From CBDBUR01 sp965212075 (GTDB taxonomy: Bacteria; Pseudomonadota; Alphaproteobacteria; JAPOUT01; G958296285): a stretch of DNA of 64,000 nucleotides. The translations under genes and the position numbers were made by a program. Positions 32,087-39,874 of this stretch are shown here, piece by piece. The notes below the pieces were generated by a model. It did not search any database and had not been told where the DNA came from. It saw nothing but the letters and a program-made list of their open reading frames with translations. Location of the stretch: assembly GCA_965212075.1 (NCBI GenBank), contig OZ243043.1:434001-498000 (forward strand), read 5' to 3'. Position 1 is the first letter of the stretch. Each line of letters opens with the position of its first letter.

Positions 32087-33853
32087 ATGTCCCCGAATGG
32101 GAAAATTATGACGGGCGCACAGATCGTCCTGCAAGCCCTTGTTGATCAGGGGGTTGAGGTGATTTTCGGCTATCCGGGCGGCGCGGTGCTGCCGATCTAT
32201 GACGCTCTGTTTGACGATAAGCGCATCCGCCATATTTTGGTGCGCCATGAGCAGGGCGCGGTCCACGCGGCAGAGGGCTATGCGCGCTCTACCGGCAAGC
32301 CCGGCGTTGTCTTGGTGACATCCGGCCCGGGCGCGACCAACACCGTCACGGGGCTGGCCGATGCGCTGATGGATTCGATCCCCATCGTCTGCCTCACCGG
32401 ACAAGTCGCAACCCACCTGATCGGCAATGACGCCTTCCAAGAAGCCGATACGGTCGGCATCACCCGCTCGTGCACGAAGCATAATTGGCTCGTGCGCTCG
32501 GCGGACAACCTCTCGCGCCGAATCCACGAAGCTTTTTATGTCGCGACCCATGGCCGCCCTGGGCCGGTCGTTGTGGATATTCCCAAAGACATCCAGTTCA
32601 ACGAGGCCAAATATCAAAGTCCGACGCCGGTCGGGCATAAATCCTATCGCCCGAAAATCAAAGGCGACATGCAGCAAATTCGCGCCGCCGTCCATGCAAT
32701 GGCCAAAGCGAAGCGGCCCTTGCTCTATTCGGGCGGCGGCGTCGTCAATTCCGGCACGAAGGCCAGCCAGCTTTTACACGAATTGGTGCGCATCACAGGA
32801 TTTCCGATCACGTCAACTTTGATGGGGCTGGGTGCCTATCCGGCGAGCGGCAAAAATTGGCTCGGCATGTGCGGCATGCACGGCTCAAAACAGGCCAACC
32901 TCGCTATGTATGAATGTGATGTGATGGTCTGCATCGGTGCGCGCTTTGATGATCGCGTCACCGGCAGACTTGATGCGTTCTCGCCGCATTCGTGCAAAAT
33001 CCATATTGATATTGACGAATCGTCCATCAGCAAAAATATCGTCGCCGACATTCCGATCGTCGGCGACTGCGCATACGTTTTGGAAGATATGCTGCGCATC
33101 TGGCGCAACGAAGCGCATGGCGCAAGCCCCGCGCGCTTCGCCGACTGGGCCGCGCAGATTGAACAATGGAAAACCCCAAAAAGCTTCACCTATAAGCAGG
33201 ACGGGCAGATCATCAAGCCGCAATATGCGATTGAGCGCCTCTATGAGATGACCAAAGACCGCGACACCTACATCACGACCGAAGTCGGCCAGCATCAAAT
33301 GTGGGCGGCGCAGTTTTATCATTTTGAAGAGCCGCGCCGCTGGATGACATCGGGCGGACTGGGCACGATGGGCTATGGCCTGCCGGCGGCGGTCGGCGTG
33401 CAGGTCGCCCATCCCAAAGCGCTCGTCATCGACATCGCCGGAGAGGCCTCGGTGCTGATGACGATGCAGGAATTATCCACCGCCATCCAGCATAAATTGC
33501 CGATCAAGATTTTTATCCTGAACAATCGCTATATGGGCATGGTGCGCCAGTGGCAGGAGCTGATCCATGGCGGACGCTATGCGCATAGCTATAGCGAGGC
33601 GCTGCCCGACTTCGTCAAGCTGGCCGAAGCCTATGGCGCTCAGGGCCTGCGCGCCGAAACTCCCGACGAGCTGGACGGAAAAATCCAAGCCATGCTTGAT
33701 AGCGAGCAGCCCACTCTGTTTGACTGCGTTATTGACGAAAACGAAAATTGCTACCCGATGATCCCGTCGGGCGCAGGGCATAACGAAATGATTATGAGCG
33801 ATGTTGAAGAAAAGACCTATGAAGTCTCCGATGAAGGCAAGGTTATGGTCTGA
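32087..33853 (+). CDS. ilvB: Acetolactate synthase large subunit
   Basis: IlvB uses ThDP, FAD and Mg2+ to form acetolactate (valine, leucine) and acetohydroxybutyrate (isoleucine). The 588-residue protein has 'GVEVIFGYPGGAVLPIYDALF', the catalytic Glu in 'RHEQGAVHAAEGYARSTGK' and 'SGPGATNTVTGLADALMDSIP'. 'DVMVCIGARFDDRVTGRL', and the ThDP/Mg fold 'VIDIAGEASVLMTMQELSTA' to 'ILNNRYMGMVRQWQ' follow. AAGGAGA precedes the ATG. It overlaps ilvH by one base (TGATG). The gene follows tRNA-Glu with a short, possibly structured gap. Confidence 0.97.
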   Translation: MSPNGKIMTGAQIVLQALVDQGVEVIFGYPGGAVLPIYDALFDDKRIRHILVRHEQGAVHAAEGYARSTGKPGVVLVTSGPGATNTVTGLADALMDSIPIVCLTGQVATHLIGNDAFQEADTVGITRSCTKHNWLVRSADNLSRRIHEAFYVATHGRPGPVVVDIPKDIQFNEAKYQSPTPVGHKSYRPKIKGDMQQIRAAVHAMAKAKRPLLYSGGGVVNSGTKASQLLHELVRITGFPITSTLMGLGAYPASGKNWLGMCGMHGSKQANLAMYECDVMVCIGARFDDRVTGRLDAFSPHSCKIHIDIDESSISKNIVADIPIVGDCAYVLEDMLRIWRNEAHGASPARFADWAAQIEQWKTPKSFTYKQDGQIIKPQYAIERLYEMTKDRDTYITTEVGQHQMWAAQFYHFEEPRRWMTSGGLGTMGYGLPAAVGVQVAHPKALVIDIAGEASVLMTMQELSTAIQHKLPIKIFILNNRYMGMVRQWQELIHGGRYAHSYSEALPDFVKLAEAYGAQGLRAETPDELDGKIQAMLDSEQPTLFDCVIDENENCYPMIPSGAGHNEMIMSDVEEKTYEVSDEGKVMV

Positions 33854-34374
33854 TGGAACCGAAAGCAACGAAACCGCATACGATTTCTATTTTGGTGGAT
33901 AATGATCCGGGCGTTTTGGCGCGCGTCATTGAAATGTTTTCGGGGCGCGGCTACAATATCGAAAGCCTGACGGTCGCCGAAGTGGATGAGGAGCGCTCTT
34001 TGTCGCGCATCACGATTGTGACTTCGGGCAATGATCGGGTGATCCAGCAGATCAAGGCGCAGTTGAATCGGATCGTTCCGGTGCATGACGTGCTTGATCT
34101 GACCACCGACGGCCCTGCCGTTGAGCGCGAGCTGGTTCTTGTCAAGGTTCATGGCTTGGGCGAGCGGCGGGTTGAGGCTCTGCGCTTGGCCGACATTTTC
34201 CGCGCGCGCACCCTTGACGCGACGGCCAACTCGTTCGTTTTTGAGGTCACCGGCACGACCGGCAAGATTGATGCGTTCATCGGTTTGATGAAGGCTCTGG
34301 GTCTGGTGGATATTTCGCGCACCGGCATCGCGGCGATTTCGCGCGGGGCCGAGGCCATGAGCCTCAAAGATTAA
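33853..34374 (+). CDS. ilvH: Acetolactate synthase small (regulatory) subunit
   Basis: IlvH binds valine through its ACT domain and confers feedback control on IlvB. The 173-residue protein has 'TISILVDNDPGVLARVIEMFSGRGYNIESLTVAE' (in parts) as the ACT domain, and 'RITIVTSGNDRVIQQIKAQLNRIVPVHDVLDL'. The C-terminal domain runs from 'VERELVLVKVH' to 'GIAAISRGAEAM'. It overlaps the ilvB stop and is followed after 45 bp by ilvC. Its stop codon lies in the first copy of a ~15-nt sequence repeated 24 nt downstream. Confidence 0.96.
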   Translation: MEPKATKPHTISILVDNDPGVLARVIEMFSGRGYNIESLTVAEVDEERSLSRITIVTSGNDRVIQQIKAQLNRIVPVHDVLDLTTDGPAVERELVLVKVHGLGERRVEALRLADIFRARTLDATANSFVFEVTGTTGKIDAFIGLMKALGLVDISRTGIAAISRGAEAMSLKD

Positions 34375-34399
34375 AGCGGCGATGGCCTAAAAGATTAAA
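34361..34399 (+). repeat. 24-nt-spaced duplication around the ilvH stop
   Basis: GCCTCAAAGATTAAA (34361-34375, containing the ilvH stop) is repeated as GCCTAAAAGATTAAA at 34385-34399. The preceding bases (CCATGA / CGATG) are also similar, so a longer unit was probably duplicated. Confidence 0.65.
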
Positions 34400-34419
34400 A
34401 AGTTAACCGGAGGGAATCC

Positions 34420-35439
34420 ATGCAGGTTTTTTATGAAAAAGACGCCGACAAAGATTTAATCAAAGGCAAGAAAGTCGCGATTGCGGGCTATGGCTCGCAG
34501 GGGCGCGCGCACGCGCTCAATTTGAAGGAGAGCGGCGTTGATGAGGTGCGCGTCGCGCTCTATGAAGGTTCGCGCTCGGCGGACAAAGCGCGGCAGGATG
34601 GCTTTGAGGTTTGCGCGGTCCCCGATGCTGCCGCTTGGGCCGATGTGCTGATGGTGCTCACCCCCGACGAGCTGCAGGCCAAAATCTATAAGGACGACAT
34701 CGCCAAAGGGCTGAAGCAGAATGCCGCTTTGTTTTTCGCGCACGGGCTGAGCATCCACTTCAAGCTGATCGAGCCGCGCCCTGATTTGGATGTGATTATG
34801 GTCGCGCCTAAGGGGCCGGGCCACACCGTGCGCAGCGAATATGAGCGCGGCGGCGGCGTGCCTTGTCTGCTCGCGATCCATCAAGATGCGTCAGGCGCAG
34901 CCGAGAGGCTGGGGCTGTCTTATGCGGCGGCGCTCGGCGGCGCGCGCGCCGGTGTCATCGCGACCACCTTCCGTGAAGAATGTGAAACCGATCTATTCGG
35001 CGAGCAGGCGGTGTTGTGCGGCGGCGTCACCGAGCTCATCCGCGCCGGTTTTGAAACTCTGGTGGAAGCCGGTTATTCGCCCGAAATGGCCTACTTTGAA
35101 TGTCTGCACGAAATGAAGCTCATCGTTGATCTGATGTATGAGGGCGGCATCGCGAATATGTTTTATTCGGTGTCCAACACGGCGGAATATGGCGCCTATA
35201 CCAGCGGCCCGCGCGTCGTGGATGCGCGCACCAAGAAGCGCATGAAGAAGATTTTATCCGACATCCAAAATGGCCGCTTCACGCGCGACTGGATGTTGGA
35301 GAATAATGTCGGCCAGACGAGCTTCAAGACAATGCGCGATCAGGTTTCGGCGCACCCGATCGAGGAGGTCGGCGAAAAACTGCGCGCGATGATGCCGTGG
35401 ATTGCTCAAAACCGGCTGGTTAATCGCGATAAGAATTAG
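34420..35439 (+). CDS. ilvC: Ketol-acid reductoisomerase (class I)
   Basis: IlvC isomerises and reduces acetolactate or acetohydroxybutyrate with NADPH. The 339-residue length is class I. 'VAIAGYGSQGRAHALNLKESG' is the nucleotide loop. 'DVIMVAPKGPGHTVRSEYERGGGVPCL', 'ETDLFGEQAVLCGGVTELIRAGFETLVEAGYSPEMAYFECLHE' in segments carry the metal-binding residues, and 'FYSVSNTAEYGAY' is conserved. CGGAGG precedes the ATG. It completes ilvB-ilvH-ilvC. The expected leuA is 1.5 kb away because an exonuclease-BRCT gene and a repeat-rich spacer lie between. Confidence 0.97.
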   Translation: MQVFYEKDADKDLIKGKKVAIAGYGSQGRAHALNLKESGVDEVRVALYEGSRSADKARQDGFEVCAVPDAAAWADVLMVLTPDELQAKIYKDDIAKGLKQNAALFFAHGLSIHFKLIEPRPDLDVIMVAPKGPGHTVRSEYERGGGVPCLLAIHQDASGAAERLGLSYAAALGGARAGVIATTFREECETDLFGEQAVLCGGVTELIRAGFETLVEAGYSPEMAYFECLHEMKLIVDLMYEGGIANMFYSVSNTAEYGAYTSGPRVVDARTKKRMKKILSDIQNGRFTRDWMLENNVGQTSFKTMRDQVSAHPIEEVGEKLRAMMPWIAQNRLVNRDKN

Positions 35440-35440
35440 T

Positions 35441-35493
35441 TTGACACTAAAACGCCAATGGCGTTTATAATGTCATTTTTAAGGAAAATGACA
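35441..35493 (+). promoter_or_regulatory. MerR-type promoter with two palindromes before the exonuclease-BRCT gene
   Basis: A consensus -35 (TTGACA, 35441-35446) and consensus -10 (TATAAT, 35466-35471) are 19 nt apart. A perfect 17-nt palindrome (AAACGCC-AAT-GGCGTTT, 35450-35466) fills the spacer. A second inverted repeat follows, with 9-nt arms TGTCATTTT (35471-35479) and AAAATGACA (35485-35493) around TAAGG. The second arm ends on the first base of the ATG and its loop contains the ribosome site. Long spacers with a central dyad are typical of MerR-family activation. Confidence 0.65.
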
Positions 35494-36383
35494 TGACAGG
35501 CATGGATTTAGATTTTGTGGCGGTAGATGTTGAAACCGCTAATGCAGATCTTGCGAGTATTTGTCAGATTGGTATTGCCACTGTTCAGGCAGGTAAAGTC
35601 AAAGATGTTTGGACACAACTCATTGACCCAAATGATTACTTTGACCCAACTAACATCGCAATACATGGCATTGATGAAAACACAGTTCAAGGCTCACCAA
35701 AATTCAAGGATATTTATGACGATTTGCAAAATCGCCTTCGTCAAGTGATTGTAAGCCACACACCATTTGATCACACATCTATTTCTAGAGCTTGCGAGTC
35801 TTGTAAAAAACCTTTTCCCGAAAAAACGTGGCTTGATAGTGCGCGTATTGTGCGACGCGCTTGGCCAGAAAAATATGCTAGACGCGGCTATGGCTTAAAA
35901 AATGTCGCTTCTGATCTTGGTATTTCTTTTGAACACCACGATGCAGGAGAAGATGCAAGAGCAGCAGCCGAGATTGTAATTCACGCATGTAATGATATTG
36001 GGTTGGATATTGAAGGCTGGCTTCAGAGAGTCGAGCAGCCAATAAGTCGGAATGCACGTCGGTCAACAAGAGCATATGTAGAATCTATTGAAAAAGAAGG
36101 TAATCCCGAAGGGGTGTTTTTTGGAGAAGTCCTTGTTTTTACTGGCGCTTTATCAATTCCACGCCAAGAAGCTGCTACTCTAGCCGCTACAGCTGGATGT
36201 GAAGTGGATGCAGGTGTAACGAAGAAAACAACCTTGCTGATTGTTGGCGACCAAGAGTTGGGGCGCCTCGCAGGACACAAGAAGAGTGTGAAACATCGAA
36301 AAGCCGAAGCCTTGATTGAAAAAGGGCAACCCATGCGTATTCTTCGAGAGTCAGATTTCCATCACATCATCGCGAAATCCTAA
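35493..36383 (+). CDS. DEDDh 3'-5' exonuclease fused to a BRCT domain
   Basis: The 296-residue protein joins a DnaQ-like exonuclease (about residues 5-170) to a C-terminal BRCT domain (about 205-290). The exonuclease has ExoI 'VAVDVETANAD' (Asp12, Glu14), ExoII around 'VSHTPFDHTSI', and ExoIII 'HHDAGEDARAAAEI', so all acidic residues and the His of the DEDDh class are present. The BRCT part shows 'GEVLVFTGALSIPRQEAATLAATAGCEVDAGVTKKTTLLIVGD' (in parts), as in NAD-dependent DNA ligase. The likely role is nucleic-acid trimming at damaged or foreign DNA. The gene is AT-richer than ilvC and leuA around it, has its own strong palindromic promoter, and interrupts the ilv-leu order, so it looks acquired. 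Confidence 0.9.
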   Translation: MTGMDLDFVAVDVETANADLASICQIGIATVQAGKVKDVWTQLIDPNDYFDPTNIAIHGIDENTVQGSPKFKDIYDDLQNRLRQVIVSHTPFDHTSISRACESCKKPFPEKTWLDSARIVRRAWPEKYARRGYGLKNVASDLGISFEHHDAGEDARAAAEIVIHACNDIGLDIEGWLQRVEQPISRNARRSTRAYVESIEKEGNPEGVFFGEVLVFTGALSIPRQEAATLAATAGCEVDAGVTKKTTLLIVGDQELGRLAGHKKSVKHRKAEALIEKGQPMRILRESDFHHIIAKS

Positions 36384-36419
36384 TCTCTGGTATCACTCGG
36401 ATGTAAGCAGGGGAGCAAA

Positions 36420-36491
36420 ACGGCGCGCCAGCGCCGTCATTCCCGCAAAAGACCGGTGAGGTTTTCGGCGATTCTCCTGTCAGCGGGAATC
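36420..36491. repeat. Intergenic hairpin plus ATTCCCGC...GCGGGAAT dispersed-type repeat
   Basis: ACGGCGC-GCCA-GCGCCGT (36420-36437) is a perfect hairpin. ATTCCCGC (36439-36446) and GCGGGAAT (36483-36490) form inverted arms of a repeat of the 'CATTCCCGC ... GCGGGAATCC' kind scattered in many bacterial genomes. Only one copy is in the window. Confidence 0.6.
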
Positions 36492-36765
36492 CAGTGAACG
36501 GGTCTCTCAACGAGAGGGAAGTTCTCCCCCCCGCTTAGGTGTTTTATTGACCCGAAAACATTGAGCGTGATAGACTGCGCCCAGAGCTAGATATTCTGGC
36601 TCTGGGGAATAATCAACCCCTTACTAGCGGCTGGCATCAGCCGTGATGATGCCTCTCTTGGCTTATGGCCGGGGAGGCAATGGCGAATGTTCAAGGTCGG
36701 ACGGCCTAAAGGCTATTGCTGCCGCTTAAGACGGTCTAAAAGCTCCCCGGTCATTCCAAAATTTC
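36492..36765. other. Structured non-coding spacer before the leuA promoter
   Basis: No credible gene is seen in this stretch. It contains several short hairpins: CTCTC-AAC-GAGAG near 36503, CGGCTG-GCAT-CAGCCG near 36630, and GCCTC...GAGGC around 36650-36680. It could be a decayed mobile element or a small RNA. I matched it to no known RNA family (not tmRNA, SRP RNA, RNase P or 6S as far as I can read). Confidence 0.4.
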
Positions 36766-36803
36766 TTGACATCCAGACAAAAAATACGATTATAATGCCG
36801 CTT
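36766..36803 (+). promoter_or_regulatory. leuA promoter directly abutting the leader peptide
   Basis: TTGACA (36766-36771) and TATAAT (36791-36796, 19-nt spacer; GATTAT at 36788-36793 would give 16 nt) form a strong promoter. With a normal -10 to +1 distance, transcription would start at about 36801-36804. That is on or next to the ATG of the leucine-rich leader, implying a leaderless mRNA. Confidence 0.6.
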
Positions 36804-36908
36804 ATGGATAGGAACGCAAATGCGCTTAATTTAGCCGCCACAGCGGGACCCGCCGTCGCGGGCAGTCTAGCTACGCTCCTATTCCTGCTTCTGCTTACCA
36901 GCCCCTGA
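36804..36908 (+). CDS. leuL: Leucine-rich leader peptide of leuA (34 aa)
   Basis: The ATG at 36804 opens a 34-codon frame ending in 'SLATLLFLLLLTSP' and TGA. Seven leucine codons (CTA, CTC, CTA, CTG, CTT, CTG, CTT) fall within an 11-codon run. This is the classic layout of an amino-acid attenuator, where ribosome stalling at scarce Leu-tRNA changes the downstream RNA fold. leuA follows 78 bp later. The same frame stays open upstream to 36687, but the promoter lies inside that stretch, so the short form is the plausible one. No ribosome site precedes the ATG, in keeping with leaderless translation. The symbol follows the enterobacterial leader naming and is functional, not homology based. Confidence 0.75.
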   Translation: MDRNANALNLAATAGPAVAGSLATLLFLLLLTSP

Positions 36909-36939
36909 GCGCGTATCTTATGATGGATTCGTTCAGGGG
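36902..36939 (+). promoter_or_regulatory. Attenuator-type hairpin overlapping the leader stop codon
   Basis: CCCCTGA (36902-36908, the last codons and stop of the leader) pairs with TCAGGGG (36933-36939), extendable by G-T and C-G to nine pairs around a ~20-nt loop. A ribosome on the Leu codons would keep this arm partly free; one at the stop would cover it. No long T run follows, so it may act by Rho, pausing or as the antiterminator. Confidence 0.5.
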
Positions 36940-36986
36940 ATATTCCACTCAACGATTTTCATAAGTTTCAGGAAGAGGTAATTTCT

Positions 36987-38567
36987 ATGAAGAATAACCC
37001 AAAAACAAACAAGACCGAAAAACCCACAGCCGCGCGCGTGGTGATTTTTGACACGACTCTGCGCGATGGCGAGCAGTCGCCGGGCGCGGCGATGACTTTG
37101 GAAGAGAAGCTGCGCATCGCCGAGCAGTTAGACGCGATGGGCGTGGATGTGATAGAGGCGGGGTTTCCGGCGGCGTCGCCGGGCGATTTTGAGGCGGTGC
37201 GCGCGGTGGCGAAGTTGGTCAAGACGGCGCGCGTATGTGGTCTGTCGCGCGCGAGTCGTGCCGACATAGATCGCGCGGCGGAGGCGGTCGGTGATGCGGC
37301 GCGTCCGCGGATTCACACGTTTTTATCGACGAGCCCGATCCACATGAAGCACAAATTGCAGATGGAGCCCGAGGCGGTCTATGAGGCGATCATAGCGTCG
37401 GTGAAGCATGCGCGCTCGCTGGTGGAGGACGTGGAGTGGTCGCCGGAGGACGCGACGCGCACCGATCATGATTTTCTGTGCCGCTGCATTGAGGCGGCGA
37501 TTGACGCCGGTGCGAGCACGATCAACATTCCCGACACGGTGGGCTATTCGGTGCCGCAGGAAATCGGCGCGCTGTTTGCGATGATCCGCGAGCGGGTGGC
37601 GAACATAGATAAAGCGGTGCTGTCGATTCATTGTCATAATGATCTGGGCTTGGCGGTGGCGAACTCGCTCGCCGCGGTTCAGGCGGGAGCGCGGCAGGTG
37701 GAGTGCACGATCAACGGTCTGGGCGAGCGCGCCGGCAACGCCGCGATGGAAGAGGTCGTGATGGCTCTGCGCGTGCGCCAAGATCGCATGCCGTTTGCGA
37801 CCGGCATCGACACGACGCAATTCATGCGCGCTTCGCGGCTGGTGTCTGGGATCACGGCGTTTCCGGTTCAATATAACAAAGCGATCGTCGGCAAGAATGC
37901 GTTCTCGCATGAATCGGGGATTCATCAGGACGGGATGATCAAGCACAACCAGACCTACGAGATCATGAGCCCCGAAAGCGTTGGGTTGGTGTCGTCGTCT
38001 TTGGTGCTGGGGAAATTGTCTGGCCGCAACGCGTTCCGGCAGAAGCTGGCGGAGCTGGGCTATGAGCTGGGCGACAACGCGCTCGGCGAGGCCTTCCGCC
38101 GCTTCAAGCAATTGGCCGACACGAAGCGCAGCATCTATGACGACGACATCATCGCGCTGGTGGATGATGCGTTTGCGCATTCGGCGGCGCGGATCAAGTT
38201 TGTGTCGCTGCGGGTCGAGGCGGGGACGGAAGGGCCTCAGACGGCGCGACTGGCGTTGGAAGTGGATGGCGAGCGGGTCGAGCAGACGAGCGAAGGCCAA
38301 GGGCCGGTGGATGCGATTTTTTGTGCGATCCGGGCGATATATCCGCATGAAGCGAAGCTGGCGCTGTATCAGGTTCACGCGGTGACCGGCGGGACTGATG
38401 CGCAGGCGGAGGTGTCTGTCCGGTTGGAAGCGGCGGAGCGTTCGGCTTATGGCCGCGGCGCGGATACGGATACGTTGGTAGCGTCGGCGCGGGCTTATGT
38501 GAGCGCGCTGAACAAGCTGGATGCGAAACCGGCGAGCGCGGCGGCGCGTCGAAAAGATGCTATTTAA
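36987..38567 (+). CDS. leuA: 2-isopropylmalate synthase
   Basis: LeuA condenses acetyl-CoA with 2-oxoisovalerate, the first leucine-specific step. The 526-residue protein has the DRE-TIM catalytic barrel: 'VVIFDTTLRDGEQSPGAAMTLEEK' and the metal motif 'LSIHCHNDLGLAVANSLAAV'. 'CTINGLGERAGNAAMEEVVMAL' and 'SHESGIHQDGMIKHNQTYEIM' follow. The C-terminal regulatory LeuA dimer domain (from about residue 395) should carry leucine feedback. AGGAAGAGG precedes the ATG. Expression is probably attenuated through the upstream Leu-rich leader. Its stop lies in a 14-nt tandem duplication. Confidence 0.97.
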   Translation: MKNNPKTNKTEKPTAARVVIFDTTLRDGEQSPGAAMTLEEKLRIAEQLDAMGVDVIEAGFPAASPGDFEAVRAVAKLVKTARVCGLSRASRADIDRAAEAVGDAARPRIHTFLSTSPIHMKHKLQMEPEAVYEAIIASVKHARSLVEDVEWSPEDATRTDHDFLCRCIEAAIDAGASTINIPDTVGYSVPQEIGALFAMIRERVANIDKAVLSIHCHNDLGLAVANSLAAVQAGARQVECTINGLGERAGNAAMEEVVMALRVRQDRMPFATGIDTTQFMRASRLVSGITAFPVQYNKAIVGKNAFSHESGIHQDGMIKHNQTYEIMSPESVGLVSSSLVLGKLSGRNAFRQKLAELGYELGDNALGEAFRRFKQLADTKRSIYDDDIIALVDDAFAHSAARIKFVSLRVEAGTEGPQTARLALEVDGERVEQTSEGQGPVDAIFCAIRAIYPHEAKLALYQVHAVTGGTDAQAEVSVRLEAAERSAYGRGADTDTLVASARAYVSALNKLDAKPASAAARRKDAI

Positions 38568-38584
38568 GGGATGCGATTTAAGGG
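38557..38584 (+). repeat. 14-nt tandem duplication over the leuA stop
   Basis: ATGCTATTTAAGGG (38557-38570, containing the leuA stop TAA) is followed directly by ATGCGATTTAAGGG (38571-38584), with one mismatch. Confidence 0.9.
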
Positions 38585-38642
38585 AATAGGGTTCGCTTAG
38601 CGGCGAGATTTATGCGAAAGAAGTATTAGGGGGAAAGTGAAG

Positions 38643-38718
<76 letters not shown>

Positions 38719-38746
38719 TAAAGTTAGATAGGGACAGGAATAAGAT

Positions 38747-39796
38747 ATGGCCTCATATATAATAAAATATGCATTTTTGCTTTTGGCTGCTTCGTCGTTG
38801 ACCGGCTGCACGGCCTATTATGAGGGGCCGGCCAATGATCATTTTGACGGAAGTCGGTTTAGCAATCACGGCAAGGAAGAGGATCAGCCCTATGTGCGAG
38901 TCCTATGGGAAGCGCTCGTCAATCCGATCGACGATTGGCCAACAATCAAAGCAATCCAACAGAATCGACCGCTCAAACGCGTCGCGGGCTCAAAACTGCG
39001 CGTGACCTTTATCGGCCATTCTTCTGTGCTGCTCCAGACAGAAAACCTGAATATATTGACCGATCCTGTCTGGGCGCAAAGAGCAAGTCCGGTGTCATGG
39101 GCGGGACCTGAGCGCATTCAGCCGCCGGGGGTTCAATTTGACGATCTCCCGCCGATCGATCTGATTTTGATTAGCCATAATCATTATGACCATATGGACT
39201 TTAAGACGATCGCCGCATTATGGCGCCGCGACAAGCCTCTTATTCTGGTGCCGCTTGGCAATGATATGCTCTTATTGAACTATGATAAGACAATCCGCTC
39301 CAAAGCGCTCGATTGGGGCGAGAGCCATCAAATCAATGAGCGCGTGAAGGCATCGCTGGAGCCGATGTATCATTGGTCATCGCGCTGGTTTGTTGATGCG
39401 CGGCAGGCTTTGTGGGGCGCTTTTGTTATCGAGACGCCATCAGGCAATATCTATTTTGCTGGTGATAGCGGGTTTAATCATGGCCGCTATTATGAACAGG
39501 CGCATAAAAAATATGGCGGCTTCCGTTTGGCGCTGCTGCCAATCGGCACTTATAAACCGCGCTGGTTTTTTAACTTCTATCATCAAGACCCTCTCCAAGC
39601 GCTGCAAGCGCATCAGATATTAAACGCTTCCTATAGTCTGGCGGTTCATTTCGGCACCTTTGATTTATCGCTGACACCCTATGACGAACCGCCCCGATTG
39701 CTTGAGCAAGCCAGAGCAAAAGAAAACATAGCGAAAGAAATTTTTCGTGCTATGAAGCCCGGACAAGTCTGGTGGGTGCCTGACATTGAGCGCTGA
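38747..39796 (+). CDS. MBL-fold lipoprotein, NAPE-PLD/RomA-like
   Basis: The 349-residue protein has a lipoprotein signal ('YAFLLLAASSLTGC', Cys near residue 21) and a metallo-beta-lactamase-fold domain. The metal motif is 'ISHNHYDHMD' (HxHxDH class). Supporting family sites are 'VTFIGHSSVLLQTENLNILTDPVWAQRASPVSWAGPERI' (in parts), 'YFAGDSGFNHGRYYE' and 'LAVHFGTFDLSLTPYDEPP'. These match the NAPE-PLD/RomA branch, known in animals for N-acyl-phosphatidylethanolamine phospholipase D. The bacterial substrate is not established; an envelope lipid is plausible. The gene fills almost all of a ~1.1-kb segment bounded by tRNA-Lys and a copy of its 3' end. The repeat copy begins one base after the stop codon. 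Confidence 0.9.
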   Translation: MASYIIKYAFLLLAASSLTGCTAYYEGPANDHFDGSRFSNHGKEEDQPYVRVLWEALVNPIDDWPTIKAIQQNRPLKRVAGSKLRVTFIGHSSVLLQTENLNILTDPVWAQRASPVSWAGPERIQPPGVQFDDLPPIDLILISHNHYDHMDFKTIAALWRRDKPLILVPLGNDMLLLNYDKTIRSKALDWGESHQINERVKASLEPMYHWSSRWFVDARQALWGAFVIETPSGNIYFAGDSGFNHGRYYEQAHKKYGGFRLALLPIGTYKPRWFFNFYHQDPLQALQAHQILNASYSLAVHFGTFDLSLTPYDEPPRLLEQARAKENIAKEIFRAMKPGQVWWVPDIER

Positions 39797-39797
39797 G

Positions 39798-39840
39798 TTA
39801 ATCAGCGGGTCCGGGGTTCGAGCCCCCGTGCGCCCTCCAT
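39798..39840 (+). repeat. Duplicated tRNA-Lys 3' end (attR-like site)
   Basis: These 43 nt repeat the tRNA-Lys 3' region plus one base (38677-38719) with a single mismatch in the T stem. There is no 5' half, so it is not a gene. Such a truncated copy is the scar expected when an element integrates into a tRNA 3' end and restores the intact tRNA on the other side. Confidence 0.9.
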
Positions 39841-39874
39841 TTGAAATTGAGGAAATAAAATGTAAGGTTATCTT

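Noticed and set aside
36500..36760. tmRNA, 6S, SRP or RNase P RNA in the spacer before leuA
   Set aside because: Key consensus sequences of these RNAs were not found; only unspecific hairpins.
36687..36908. A 73-codon protein reaching upstream of the Leu-rich leader
   Set aside because: The leuA promoter boxes lie inside it and only the last 34 codons have leader character, so the short leader is the better reading.
37323..38378. 351-codon antisense frame over leuA
   Set aside because: Composition (Arg/His-rich) is typical of reverse frames in GC-rich genes; leuA is certain.
39798..39840. A second tRNA-Lys gene
   Set aside because: Only the 3' part is present; no acceptor 5' strand, D arm or anticodon, so it is an integration scar.
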